Assembly: GCF_004193775.1 (NCBI RefSeq)
Contig: NC_041011.1
Location: forward strand, 41,299,167 to 41,363,166
Source: Glycine soja
Lineage: Eukaryota; Streptophyta; Magnoliopsida; Fabales; Fabaceae
DNA: 64,000 bases
Direction: 5' to 3'
The translations under genes and the position numbers were made by a program. The notes under the pieces were generated by a model. The model had not been told where the DNA came from. It ran no database searches and worked only from the letters and a program-made list of their open reading frames with translations. How positions within the stretch are numbered: the first letter of the stretch is position 1; each line of letters opens with the position of its first letter. Below, piece after piece: positions 12,801 to 25,953 of this stretch.

Positions 12801-14643
12801 ATCTCAGCATGTTACTTAAGAATAAAGTAATTCTTCTGACTCTCATTGCCATTCTGTTCATCTATTTTTGTTTTTAGTTTTTCTTGATTTTTATGTTAAG
12901 TTACTATGACTTTGGCCTGTGAATTGAATAGAATATAACTTTTCTAATTTTGGTGTCAAAATTAAGCTAATAAGCAATAATAAGACAAAAAAAAAGTGTT
13001 ACTGCATTTAAATATATGGCTGACGGATGTTCAAACAAACACTTTCATGCTGCATTCTAAGAAAGTATATTCACCATGTTTTCCAGGAAGCAAATAGTGA
13101 AATTTAATCTTCCATATTTTGTAACTTAGTTTTGGACTGACTAATTTCCTTAGAACAACCATAGATTCAAAAATCCACAGATTAGATCGTTGTCTTCCAG
13201 CCTGTTTGGTTCTGGGTTTCATAGGCTACAGCACACATAAGAGACTCAGAAACCAATGCTAATCTATATAGCTTCTCCCTTTAAGTGGGAATTAAACATG
13301 AGTCTTTTGTGACATGAAGCCAAACAGGCTATACGTCATATGTTGATTTGATTTTGCTGTGTTATTCTAGATGGCAGTTGCATGCATTGGTGATTATTGT
13401 CTGAATCACAGTTTTATTAAAGGGAAACTTAGCTTCTAGATTGACTCATTTGAAATGTGTTGGATTTTTCTGGCTTCTTTCGTTCTATTGTTGCTTTACT
13501 TCCTTGTCCTCTTTCTTTTCTCTTTTAATTTTCTTCAATATATTCCCTTATAAGAATTTATAGGTGATAATTGTGTAATTCTTTGTTTCTTACCTCATCA
13601 CAGGGATGGTGCGGTGCCTGTCTCATTTATTCAGAAGTACCTTGTGAAGAAACTTAATCTTGCCTGTGAAGCAGAGGTGAGTAAATTATAATCACTACCT
13701 TCTAAGAAATAAGAATGGTTGGCACTTTCTCTCTCCTGCTTTCTGTTTTCTTGTTTTCTCTTACTTTGGTTTTAAGGATGTAGTTGTAGTAAGAATTTGT
13801 TGTCCTTGGATCATTTTGCTGTATAAGGTGTGTCTAGTGTGTCTATAGTTGTTTGTGAGAACTGATAAATTGCTCCAGGAAGCCAAGCAACATAGTGCAA
13901 GCCTTGTGGACATTGTCTGAGGCTATCTTAAGAAATTACTACAACTATGAAAGCTAGAATTTATGGGCTGCCTGAGAATTTTTTCTAAACTTTGTATGCT
14001 TCTACATAATAGAAAACAGCAAATATTACAAATGCACAACTACGAACAACTGACTAGAAGAGAAATAGAGTCTCCACTGACACGATCCCTTGCACCCATC
14101 CGATTTGCTATGTATTGAAAATGAAAATATTGGAAACAAATTTATTGTGTTGAAGTTTTAACACCAAGTCACCAAGTAGGCACTCGGTACTGAATGAACA
14201 TTGAAGGTACTGAAATAATGACTCCTTGGTCCTTTCACCTTGGGTCCAAGCTTTACCAGGTGAAAACAACACCTGAATTTCCCATTAATTGGTCGGAAAT
14301 TTTGTCATCTCCAATGCAACCCTTTTCCTAATATCACACGGATCTATGTGAACTTTTCTATTTTGACAAAAATTATGAAATCAACACATTTTCTTTCCAA
14401 ATCAAAAATATAGTAATTCAAGTTATTGGATGGTGCTGTAGATTGATGCTGTTTTGTAATTTTGCGCAGGTGGAAATAATGTGCCGGGGTCAGCCAGTGC
14501 TCCCATCTTTACAACTGCATAATTTAGTAGATCTATGGTTCCGGACAGCATCAACCTCAAAAAAGATACCAGCATCAGTGGGGTCCTCAGCCAAAGATTT
14601 TGTGATGGTTTTATCATATTGTCGAAAGGCCTTGCCTCCTTGA
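9887..14643 (+). CDS. DRIP: DRIP-type RING E3 ubiquitin ligase (DREB2A-interacting protein family)
   Basis: Seven exons: 9887-10004, 10624-10723, 11695-12028, 12187-12689, 12776-12826, 13604-13676, 14470-14643. Together they give 450 residues with GT-AG borders and consistent phases. The N-terminus holds a C3HC4 RING: CPLCHNFF, then STCLHTFCRKC across the first intron, then CCPVCNIDLG. The middle is Ser/Lys-rich and disordered-looking, with basic stretches. The C-terminal about 90 residues (KGDVPLPQISACYLRIKDG, SFIQKYLVKKLNL, LQLHNLVDLWFR, GSSAKDFVMVLSYCRK) match the RAWUL/ubiquitin-like domain of DRIP and Polycomb-RING proteins. In Arabidopsis, DRIP1/2 ubiquitinate DREB2A and dampen drought responses in the nucleus. 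The length is close to the family's usual 420-430. The first ATG fits the family start MVxxxLVKVKRDTL. An unrelated BMI1-type RING protein is less likely. Confidence 0.93.
10995..11165. mobile_element. Possible DNA-transposon remnant inside DRIP intron 2
   Basis: Inside the intron, the stretch TGGCGTGGCGG (about 11013), then GCCAACCGCCATAGGC, and later GGAGGCCCACTATTGTGGC and CATCTGCCATTG, has the repeated GGCGG/CCGCCAT wording of hAT-type elements in legumes. No transposase ORF, clear inverted repeats or target duplication could be assigned. Confidence 0.3.
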
Positions 14644-16490
14644 GAAAGTTCCCTATTCTATCTATTTTACATACACAATCAACTGTTTTGACAGCAGTCT
14701 CACCGATATTACTGCTTAGAGATTTGTTCATTTAGTACCATGCGAGGAATCTATATGATTTTGTTTTGCTCATGACTGAATATGTACAGCCAGCTATTTT
14801 CAATTTTCTTACTTCTGCTTCATTTGCTGTTATTCTTTGGATCATGATACACTTGTCATTTCCTTTTGATCAAAATGAGTGGCTATAAATCAGGGAAAAA
14901 AAAACTCAACTTTGTTCACACTGTCACATTTTTATGATATTCTGTGAGTTTCTTTAAGCTTATTTTTTCGAGTTTTATGTTTTTCTAATGTGTTTATCTA
15001 AACTATTTTTATTTAAAATAAGTAGTTTTTTCTTATTTCAAGAAACAAATCCGCTTATTAAAAAAATACTTTTTTCAACAACACTTATTTTAAAGTTATT
15101 ATTTTTAAATTTAAATAAATTCACTCATTATGTTATCTCAACAGATTTCACATAGTGCTCTCTTGAAGACGCTTTTCCTCTTTGAATTGTGGATGTTTCC
15201 AATGTTTACCACTAGTACTCTACCAAAATTTCTCTAATCCAAGATGCAAACATTCTTAATATTAAATAGTTAATAGTATAATTTATTTTTATTTGAATAC
15301 AATCAAATCTTGAGGTTATTTTGAAATGAGAATTGTGATGTTTCGGATAAAAAATGTATATTTTGATGAAAAAAGAATTGAACCATCATGATTTTCTACT
15401 CGAGTAATGCGTTTGTTTGATAATTAGCATGCTTACGCCAGAAATGGGAAAGGAACTTCAGGATTTAGGACAAGAGGAAAATGAAAAGGGAAGAACTGTT
15501 AGTAATTAAAAAATGAAATAAGTAAGTAAAAATAGAAAATTTCAAACGCTACATTTGTGTTAATATCATTACAGAATTGAATAATGATGTAAAATTTTAA
15601 TAATATATCAAATTTTAAATTCTTAATGAAGGGCCTTATGAGCCCAATTTCTCCAGATTTATAAAGTGATTGATTCTTAAAAAAATTATTAAAAATTGTG
15701 CTTAATTAGGTTGGAAAAGTATCATCAAAATAAATTATTCTTCAATTTAAAAGGGATTTGTCCCTACTGACTACTTATTATGTAAGAAAAATAACGTTTG
15801 GTTTTATAATTTTCTAACAAAGTGATCATTCTTCCTTGTTCAATACCATTCAAAATAATAATTTAAAAACTCATGTTCCAAACAAAAAGATCTCTTGACG
15901 CTGGTGCTTATAAATCCGTTTTTTTTTTTGTACTGATAAATCAGATTTAAAAATATGTAAGGTGAAATAAAAAAGTGTATTATGATTATTTTTTTTAAAA
16001 AAATTAATATACTTTCAATTCTCTTAAAAATATATTGGACCATTATGATATTGATATAAAACATATATTAATTTTATTATGACTAATTTTTATCAATGAC
16101 TAATCATTTTTAATAGGATATTTTCTTTTTTCTATAAGACTCAAACCAATGACAAATTAATTAAAAAAAAAATCTATTTTATTGATTTAAAGTATGTGAG
16201 TTCAAGTTTATAAAGATAAATGAAAAAATACCTTAAATTAATAATAAATATACTTTTATTTTTTATTTTATTGATTTATTTTATAAAAAAATAAAAACAA
16301 AAAAACTTTTTACTTTTTTTATGCAAGTATTTAAAAAATAAAAAATAAAAAATAAATGGAAAAACAAAACGTTTTTGTACACCTCTTCATTGTAAAAATC
16401 CACGAAATCCTATAAACGCTAGGGGCCATTATTAGTCAACCTGGTAGTGGTACTGGTACTGTTGTCGGATCGAAAACCCTAAATTGAATT
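14644..16490. other. DRIP 3' UTR and intergenic DNA
   Basis: 3' UTR-like sequence to about 14880, then strongly AT-rich DNA with A/T homopolymer runs. No coding domains on either strand. Confidence 0.5.
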
Positions 16491-16502
16491 CGAATACACA
16501 AC

Positions 16503-17713
16503 ATGCAGCAGGTATTGAAAAACCCTAATAATTCTTGAGATCGCACTTTGTTATTTCGACGGATTCATGTGAAAGCTGATCTCTTTTCTTTTTCTTTTTT
16601 TGTGATCCGAAAAGGGGGGAGGATCTGAGACGGAAGTAACATGGGAAGACCAGCAGAACATCAACAAATTCGGAAGGTTGAATAATCGCTTTCACGAGCT
16701 TGAGGATGAGATCAAAATCGCAAAGGTATTCTATTCAACCCTTTCATTCCACTCGTGTTTAGTGTATTATGCACACAGAACATTAGGGCATGCACAAATG
16801 ATATTTACTTCTTGTTTAGTTATATATTACTCCTAAGTCACTGTATGCTTAAGATTAAGAACTTAGGACAAGCTCCAAGACTTAAACTTCTCTGTGTCCT
16901 GATTTTATTTATTTTGCTGCTTTTCATTGGTCAAACATAATATACATGGCTACGTGCCTTTTGTAGAGACTGGAACATTTGGTGTGAGTTGTATCTGGAA
17001 TTAATCATATCATTCGCCAAAAAAGAAAAAAATCATCTTGCCTACACTCTTTTAGCAGTGGACTAAAAAGAACTTTTATGCAATGTGTGAAGTTAAGAAA
17101 AAGATTGAGTCCCAATTCATCACTAAATTAGAGGGAAAAGGGAGGACAGGAAAAATAGAAGACGATTACATCATTATATTCTCCCAAATTAATTCTAAGT
17201 TTGCTTGAGTAAGCTACTCAAGTCCTTCCTTTAAACACAAACATAAGGTTTAGAGTTTTTTAATTCATCCGTTCTGCTCTCTGGTTCTGTGTTTGGTTTA
17301 ATGAGATTTAGTTGTTGAAGTATCTGCTCTGCATTTCCTGTTGTTTTAATTTTGCTGCTATCCAGGCTTTGCTATGGCAAGATCCATTGTAGGCTTCTTT
17401 TTCCACATTATGATGCAAATACAGCAAGGTTTTATTTTTTCAATCTTTGTAGGAAACAAATGATAATTTGGAGGATGCAAGCAACGAGTTGATTCTCACA
17501 GATGAAGAGGTCATTCGGTTTCAAATAGGAGAGGTTTTTGCTCATGTGCCAAAGGATGAAGTTGAGAACAGGATAGAACAGATAAAAGAGGTGACAAGCC
17601 AGAAATTAGCAAAACTTGAAGAGGAGAAAGAATCTATTCTTGCTCAGATGGCTGAACTCAAGAAAATTTTGTATGCGAAGTTCAATGACTCGATCAATCT
17701 TGAGGAGGATTAG
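16503..17713 (+). CDS. PFD4: Prefoldin subunit 4
   Basis: Three exons, 16503-16511, 16615-16725 and 17453-17713, give 126 residues. The first exon is only nine bases (MQQ). The protein reads [31 protein letters not shown], then [39 protein letters not shown] and a C-terminal coiled coil ending INLEED. This is the beta-type prefoldin layout: two coiled-coil helices with a beta-hairpin ([18 protein letters not shown]) between them. Prefoldin is a hexameric cytosolic and nuclear co-chaperone that delivers unfolded tubulin and actin to CCT/TRiC. The length matches the family (about 125-130). All introns have GT-AG borders. The short first exon depends on manual splicing (CAG|GTATTG to AAAAG|GGGGGAGG), but the frame and the [15 protein letters not shown] context support it. 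Confidence 0.95.
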
Positions 17714-20535
17714 TAACTTTCTTCTTGTTGATAGATTTCTAGTTGTTGTTTTCTTGTTAATATGACCTAATGGACATTTGGCATTTTTGAGTCATATTGT
17801 CTCTTATCATTTGATTTTAGGATGTATGTTATCTTGCTTGAACCTCTTTCACTCCTTGGCCTCTGTTTCTGCTTTCTTTGGCTTCTTGTGTGAATTTCAT
17901 TTTCCCTTTATTGTGTCCTGAAAGGGGGGAAATTGCCTTTCTGGTTTGAGAATATCAAGATGTTTGACTTCTATTAAAGTGCACAATGGATGAAAACAGA
18001 TATTTTGCTGCCCAAGTGATAACTAACTAATACTAACTATCAAGAGAAAACAGCATACCATAGTAGAGCGTGTTCTATCTAAACAAAAAGCATAGTAGAG
18101 CGTGTTGGGTGTATAAATTTTTTGTTTAAACTATAACAGTTTTATATTGTTTTGGGTACAGATAATAGTTTTATATAATTTTTAGTTGTTTGTTTATATA
18201 GCAATTTTCTTTATTAGAAAATCTTTACAATCACCTCAGAAACTTAATAAAAGAAGAATGATTATCTCGAGGATAAAATATACTCTATTGAGTATTAACA
18301 TAAAATGTGATTTTCAAACGATTCTTTTACTAGTTACCATTTGAGTACACATTAAAAAAAAAAAGTTACCTTTTGAGTAAATTCTTATATTAGTCATTGA
18401 GATTATATAGTTCAGGGGTTTTAAACTAGTGCCGGAAATTTTAAAAATCTTGTTAATTTCTGTCTTTGCAATAAATTATTTGTAATTTTTAGTTTATTTC
18501 TATGTAGTTTTTCATAAAAAAGTATCAAGGTAAATGTCTAAATGACACTTTACAATGACAAATACAAATGACAGTTTTTTTAAAAATCTCAGTAATTAAA
18601 ATACCCAGCCCATACAAATTAAATTTAAAATATTTGTTACCATTTCAATTAAGTTGTACAAACACGTGGATCAATGCAAGATCATTCTAATTTATTTAAT
18701 TAATAATCTCAAGTTCTAATTGTAAATAAGAAAATTGTGTCAAAATTTTGTTATTTATAATAGTTTTATCCTATTCAAATAGGATTACATCTCAGAAAAT
18801 ACCTGCAAATTAAGCTAAAAAAATTATTTTGAAGTTATAAAATGTGCAATACTAGAAACTAAACATTTCGGCATCATTGTTAAAATTTAAGATATATTCA
18901 TAGAATAAAATTATACATAATATCCCTTTCCTTCTATTTCAAATTCTCTATTCTCAATGACTCCCGACCTTATTCCACAAGCACTGCATCACCTAGTCAC
19001 CATTTTAAAAAAAAATTAATCCATGCAGGAATAGATTTATCATTGAAAGCAATCCTCCACAATTGAGAAAGTTCACAGCAAGTGCAAATAGACCATTGAT
19101 ACGACAGCATGAAATATAGGTTCAAGTTGTGCATTTTTCAAACACATTTCTATCGTGTCCATACCTCAAATCAATGGCTCAGTTTCCACACTTAATACGT
19201 TAATCACCATCTACAAAGACGTAAATAAGCCAAAAAGCCAATACTATTCTTCCTTAATTTACCAAGGTTACCATAGCATACCAAGAGCACAATCAGGGGC
19301 CAAATAGATGTATACATCAAGCATTCATCATAAACTGGGAAACTTAAAATGGACAGCCCAATATCTACTACAGTGGGACAGGACCTCAAGCATGTTATCC
19401 GAGAGTACGCATACACTTCAGAGCTGTGCATCTTGACTCGCAGCCCAGCACCCTCCAAAACAACCCAACATCAAGTATAAAATTAGTCTCATTCCAATAT
19501 TTCACAGTAGCATAAAAATCAATAATCACATCTAAAGATCACCAACAAAAAAAAACTGAAGGCAGAAAATGATATTCTCACACCACCGTTCATGATTGCA
19601 TTGATCTTCTTTCCTCACATAAACATTAATAAACCCAGAGGTAGCAAAGCTGATTTCCAATTCTAGGGTGACATGTGCTACTCATCAGTCATCATTGCAT
19701 CGACACATACTAATCCGCATATAATAATCATCCACCCATCTTTTACTACGCTTCATTATAATATTCTTATAGCTTTCATCCCAAAATCCTCTTTTACCCC
19801 ATACTGTGTGCTCTTTCCCTCATTCCCATCAACATTCAACGGTCAACAATGATGAGCAAGACTTTCACTTTCTCTTACTTTTAGCTTAAAGAAGCAAGAT
19901 GAGGAGCGTGACGGCGGCGTAGTTGAAGTTGAGAAAATTGTTACAGAAAATTGACATATAAATAGCTATGCAATCAACAGAGGGCAAGCCAGCTTAAGCC
20001 ACACGCTAGGGCCGCTGTAACAGATTTGAGAAAATGAACATTTACAAAACTACAAGTGTAAAATACAATCAGCATTTCACAATGAATTCCATCCATCCAA
20101 GGTCGAGCAAATTATCAAAATTACCACGGGCAACACAGCAGCCAACAAAAACAGAATCATCAGTGAGATACATTAACTACACTACAGATTAGCAATAGAA
20201 AAAAATGAGATTATGCAGCGAGACTCAAACTTATTAACTGAAAAACAACACTATGAACAAGCAAAAAAGTTCCATTGTGAGTCACTAATTTGACGAATTC
20301 AGTTCCTCAGAAAATCCCCGTGTCTCTCTGACATAAGTTGATAAAACACACCTAATTCCACTTTCAAATTCAATTTTGGCCAATGCATCACCACAAACAC
20401 AATTACAACACCGCCTCATTAAGTGACTAGCCTTCAAAACAAGTGACCCAGCTTCGAAAGTTAAACTCTCCCTTCTCAAATTAGGGGTAAAAACTCAAAA
20501 ACTCGATGATGGTTGCGGAACCGAACATAATATAA
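17714..20535. other. PFD4 3' UTR, intergenic DNA and probable PRA1 3' UTR
   Basis: 17714-17960 looks like PFD4 3' UTR. From 18100 to 19100 the DNA is AT-rich and featureless. 19200-20535 is less AT-rich and contains a 31-bp near-copy of the adjacent PRA1 coding region at 19898. No open reading frame with a recognisable domain was found. Confidence 0.5.
19898..19928. repeat. 31-bp near-copy of PRA1 coding sequence
   Basis: GATGAGGAGCGTGA(C)GGCGGCG then TAGTTGAAG matches 20878-20908 inside the PRA1 gene in the same orientation with a single mismatch. The match stops sharply on both sides, which suggests short filler-type duplication. Confidence 0.75.
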
Positions 20536-21108
20536 TCAAATGGGGGTATAATTTGTTCTGAGAGGCTGAGTTCCCACAACGGAAAGCAACGAACTTTCCT
20601 CGTCAAGAAACAAATCCTCGGTAACCCTAAATGCGGCGTGCAAGCCAACAAGAACCACGGCGACGATCAGCGAGAGCAAGACGTTGAGGCCGACGTGAGT
20701 GGAGACGAGCGCAACGACAGTGAGCAAACCCAAAACGCAGAGCACGGTTCTGTCGTCGAGGGTTTGGTTGAAAACGACGAGGAGGCCGTCGCGAGAGAAG
20801 TAGAGGTAGTACCAGGCGACGAGGACGAGGAGGAAGACGATCATGGAGACGGGGTGCCAGAGGAGGCTGAGGAAGACGATGAGGAGCGTGATGGCGGCGT
20901 AGTTGAAGCGGAAGTGGCTCAGGTTTCTTCGGACCCGGATCATGGCGTCGTCGTAGGAGTAGGGGCAGGAGAGGGCTGAGAGGTCTAGAAACTCGCGCCA
21001 TGGACGGGGAGTCACCAAGGAGGTAGTGGTGGTGGTGGTGGTGGTGGTGGTTCCAGTGGGAGTGGCGCCGGCGAGGGTGCCGTAGCCGGCGGTGGGAATG
21101 TGGGACAT
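20536..21108 (-). CDS. PRA1E: PRA1 family protein, E-type (prenylated Rab acceptor)
   Basis: Intronless; 190 residues from the ATG at 21108 ([14 protein letters not shown]). The frame stays open upstream, but only with a non-ATG start. After a Ser/Thr-rich head with ten consecutive Thr come [20 protein letters not shown], then [17 protein letters not shown], two long hydrophobic hairpins (about residues 75-115 and 125-160), [16 protein letters not shown] and a C-terminal SxYTPI-like end (TNYTPI). The [13 protein letters not shown] block and the YTPI tail are typical of PRA1.E in plants. PRA1 proteins are small four-segment membrane proteins of the ER/Golgi/endosomes that bind prenylated Rab GTPases and help vesicle traffic. 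The coding region is unusually GC-rich for the window. The Thr tract comes from a (GGT)n repeat on the plus strand and may vary in length. Confidence 0.95.
   Translation of the reverse strand: MSHIPTAGYGTLAGATPTGTTTTTTTTTTSLVTPRPWREFLDLSALSCPYSYDDAMIRVRRNLSHFRFNYAAITLLIVFLSLLWHPVSMIVFLLVLVAWYYLYFSRDGLLVVFNQTLDDRTVLCVLGLLTVVALVSTHVGLNVLLSLIVAVVLVGLHAAFRVTEDLFLDEESSLLSVVGTQPLRTNYTPI
21023..21051. repeat. (GGT)n trinucleotide repeat in PRA1 coding sequence
   Basis: A run of GGT on the plus strand encodes ten consecutive Thr in the N-terminal cytosolic tail of the PRA1.E-like protein. In-frame length variation is expected. Confidence 0.85.
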
Positions 21109-22450
<1,342 letters not shown>

Positions 22451-22553
22451 ATAGAAATGCATATATATACTTGATTCAACAACTCATTTTTAAAGAAAGT
22501 TATTTGATAGAAAAAATATCTACATTTCATAATTTAATTGAATAACTTAATGA

Positions 22554-23123
22554 TACTACAAGAAAAATATTTATTTCTGACCGAATTTTTCTCACAAAAA
22601 AGATTCTGTCGGAAATTTTAAATTTTCTCACGAAATTTATAGACGGAAAAATTTCCGTCGAAAAAGTTCATATTTCTGACGGAGTATAGCAAAGGAATGA
22701 TGATCCGTTGGAAACTAAAGACGACTACCCTAGCCGTATGTGAAACACTTGGTATTTTCCTCTTTCTTCTCTCCCTCCTCCCCCATTTGTGCCGTCGACG
22801 GACGAAAACTTTATGTGATTATTCAAATTCTTCCGGTGTCGTTCACAGCTTGTAGATGTAGGTGCTGCCCAGCATTTCCTTCATAACTTGATGAAAAATG
22901 AGGGGACGCTATGGTATGACACTGGGCCAGTTTGTTTATCATGCCATTCCAAATCCAATTGAAGGTTAGTTATGAAATTATTTACCATTTTTTTATAACT
23001 TTTTGTGAATCTACGAACATTTTTTCGATGGATTTTTATCCATCGAAAATGTTCAATTACCAACGAATTTTTAACATTTTTTATGGATTTTGGCCATTGG
23101 AAATATGTTTTTTATTTGTAGTG
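22554..23123. mobile_element. Non-autonomous CACTA-type element (about 570 bp)
   Basis: The left end reads TACTACAAGAAAAATATTT and the right end, read on the other strand, CACTACAAATAAAAAACAT. These match the CACTACAAGAAAA inverted terminus of legume CACTA transposons, with the first left base changed C to T. Internally there are repeated CCGTCG / GACGGA / TCCGT motifs near both ends (22575-22690 and 23015-23060), as in CACTA subterminal repeats. No transposase is encoded. The 3-bp target duplication is not convincing (TGA versus ATA), so the copy is probably old. Confidence 0.7.
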
Positions 23124-25057
23124 ATAAAAATATATATATATAATGGTTAATATATATTATCTTTATTTTATTTTTTTACTTACGACATTAATGTGAAATA
23201 TCAATTTTATTAACGGCTAATGTTTAATATTAGGTGGAGATCTAACTATATAAATTTAATGAAATTTCTTATTTCAATTACATTTTGTTTACGTTCATAA
23301 TATTTGAACTTTATGACTTGAATCAACGGTTTGTTTAAGTATATATTCAGTAAATTCTTATCAAATAAAAATAAATTTGATCATAAAACTTATTAAAATA
23401 AATTAAAAAAATTACGTATTATAAACTATTTTCTATAAATTTAAATAAGTTTGATAAAAAGAAATCTCTTTTAAAATTCATGTGCTGTCATACATCAACT
23501 TTAATCTTTTCTTTTACGAATATATTAACTTTAATCACTCTCTCAAAAACTGAAAGAAAAAATATTTGATAAAAATAAGTGTGATGCGTATATGTCATAG
23601 ACTTTAACAAGAGGCATTGATATAATTTGATGGTGATGAAAGAAAAGTGCAAACAAGAAAAGTAAAAGATTTTTTTCCAATTACTGAAAACTGAAATATT
23701 TAATTGAAGAAACAAAATGTTTATTATTTTGATTTGCAACATTATTCGGATAAACATTAAAAAGTAGTAAAAAAAATATATCTCAAAGATGACATAACAT
23801 GTGGGGTTTTCCATATTCTGATAATATGTTCATCGCTATAGGTTTATGTTAGTTTGTATTGTATGTGGGGTTTTAGTATTTTGTTCTACTGGATTGGTTT
23901 TGTTTTATAAGGTTTTCTGTTTACTGTGTCATCCTCTCTGTTTGTTTGTTAGGGTGGTCATATATCACATCTTTTGAATTATCTTTCAGCCTCCTTTTCA
24001 TTTTATTAATAAAATTAATAAAACTCATCTTTACCTTATATATTTTTATTGAAATTCATACTTAAAAATCTGAATAGTATTATCACACTGATAATTGATG
24101 GATTTGATGATATTATTATATGAACTTTAGCCAAATTCATATTAGAAATTTGGGATGATATATTTTGAGAATTGATAATTATGGTATGAATTTTTATTCA
24201 AATTTATACTATAAAAAATCGATACATATGCTTTGAGAATTGACCGTCTTGATATTGCAAAGCAAATGCTTTTTTTTTTTTTACAATAGCAAATAGTGTC
24301 CTAGAATGTCAATAGTTATTTTTTTCATCAAAAATTAAAATTACTTATTTGTGTTTACTCTAGTGAAACCAAATCAAAGTGACTATATATAAAATAAAAT
24401 GCTCAAGAGTGGATTGAAACAATTTTACGTAGAGTTTGTTTTATTTTAAAAAAAAAAATATGTAAGGACTAAATTGAAAATAAATGTGAATAAAAATCAA
24501 GAGTTTAACTCAACTACCAATTCATTTTTCTTATCAAGAAGAAAATTTTCTTTTTACCACCAATTCTAAAGAATCCCAAAAAACAAAAATAAGGATAATG
24601 AGATAGGGATGGGGAAAGAGAGAGAATTAGAGTGAAACAATCAGCCATTACATTTTGCAAGTTTTACAGTCAAGTCACGACAAGTCAAATGATGTCCTAA
24701 GCTAAAGATGGGTAGAACTCATCTAAACAATATATACTCATGATTGATGTGACGTCTCTTGTTGATTATCTTGACAATACATGTTAAGGAGAGGCCATAT
24801 CCTAACCCCCCCGACCCGAATGCAATTATATTTTACCCTGTGACCCAAAAATTAATTACTATACGACGAATACACCCTGCGAGAGACAGACAGCTTGAGA
24901 TTAAAACAACACCAAGAGAAAAAATGTGAAGAAAAATGAGGTGCTTAATTAGCTATAGTATAGACCATTGTCCAGGAATAATCGGAGACCCTTTTTTTTT
25001 TCTGGTTTTTCTCCATCCCTCTCTGTACAAAACAAACAAACATCCCACACTTTTTTC
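23124..25057. other. AT-rich intergenic and DUF1685 3' region
   Basis: Very AT-rich DNA with no domain-bearing ORF. The last about 100 bases before 25058 probably belong to the 3' UTR of the minus-strand DUF1685 gene. Confidence 0.5.
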
Positions 25058-25953
25058 TCAAGAAGACTGCATCACAGAACAAGCAACGGCTTGAGCCCAA
25101 TGCCTTAACTTGGTCTTCACATGTTCAGGATCATCCCCTGCATCACACACATACACACAAACACATTAACCAAATAACAAAAAATATAGTTACTTATAAT
25201 ATACTTTTGGTAAGTTGTTCTCGGATCAGAATTGAAGTTTTAAGATTAGGCCGATTTTACATCAACATGAAACACTAATTTTAAGATTGTCGTGATAAAA
25301 CACAACATCGTATCTTATATATATAATCATTGATTGAATTAGGCCTTAGTTGAACCTTAAAATCTGGGTTTTTCTCGAGATCCAACTCATCTAAATTTTA
25401 TGTTAAAAAAAAACCATCATTGATTGAACAACATATATAACAAACCTGGGCTACAAATTTTCCAGGAGTCAGCGTCGCTTCTAGGGCTTCCAAACGACGA
25501 AGAACGGCATCCGAGGGAAGAGGCACGGCTCTGAGGGGTGGAGACAGGACTAGGCGACAACCTGCGGTTAACAGCGAAATAAAGGTCAAGTGCGGGCAAG
25601 GTGTTACAGAGTCTCTGACCATCTTCCTCGTTGAATCCGAACCCAAGTTCTATACACCCTTTAAGCTCATGCAGGTCCTCATCCGTGAGATCATTATCGC
25701 ACACGGTCGAACTCCTTCTCTGCTCTTGCATGCGCTTTCTCTCCCATGCAATGTCCCGAGGCATCTCGCACATCGACAACTGCTTCGACAACCTTTTCTT
25801 GTTCTTCCACAACGGCGGCGCCAACAGCATGTGCTGCAGCTCCTCCTCCGACTCGCCCGGCGAGGAAGAAGAAGAAGAGGAAGAAAAATAAGTAGTAGTA
25901 GAAGAAGAAGAAGAAGACACGGTGTCATGATGTTGATGCTTTTCCTCGCTCAT
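25058..25953 (-). CDS. DUF1685 family protein, function unknown
   Basis: Two exons on the minus strand, 25953-25446 and 25137-25058, give 195 residues. The start is the ATG at 25953 (MSEEKHQHHD). The frame is open further upstream only from a GTG. The N-terminus is a low-complexity Ser/Thr tract. Then come LLAPPLWKNKKRLSKQLSMC, ARDIAWERKR-like PRDIAWERKRM, and the family hallmark LTDEDLHELKGCIELGFGFN with LCNTLPALDLYFAVN. The second exon closes with GDDPEHVKTKLRHWAQAVAC and a short tail. This is the plant-specific DUF1685 pattern, whose biochemical role is not established. The conserved parts look acidic/helical and non-membrane, with no signal peptide. The Ser tract is encoded by repeated TCT/TCC codons and may vary between lines. 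Confidence 0.92.

Noticed and set aside
20638..20979. 113-residue acidic ORF on the plus strand opposite PRA1
   Set aside because: It is the antisense shadow of a GC-rich coding region. The Glu/Asp/Val-rich composition follows from the PRA1 codons and no domain is present.
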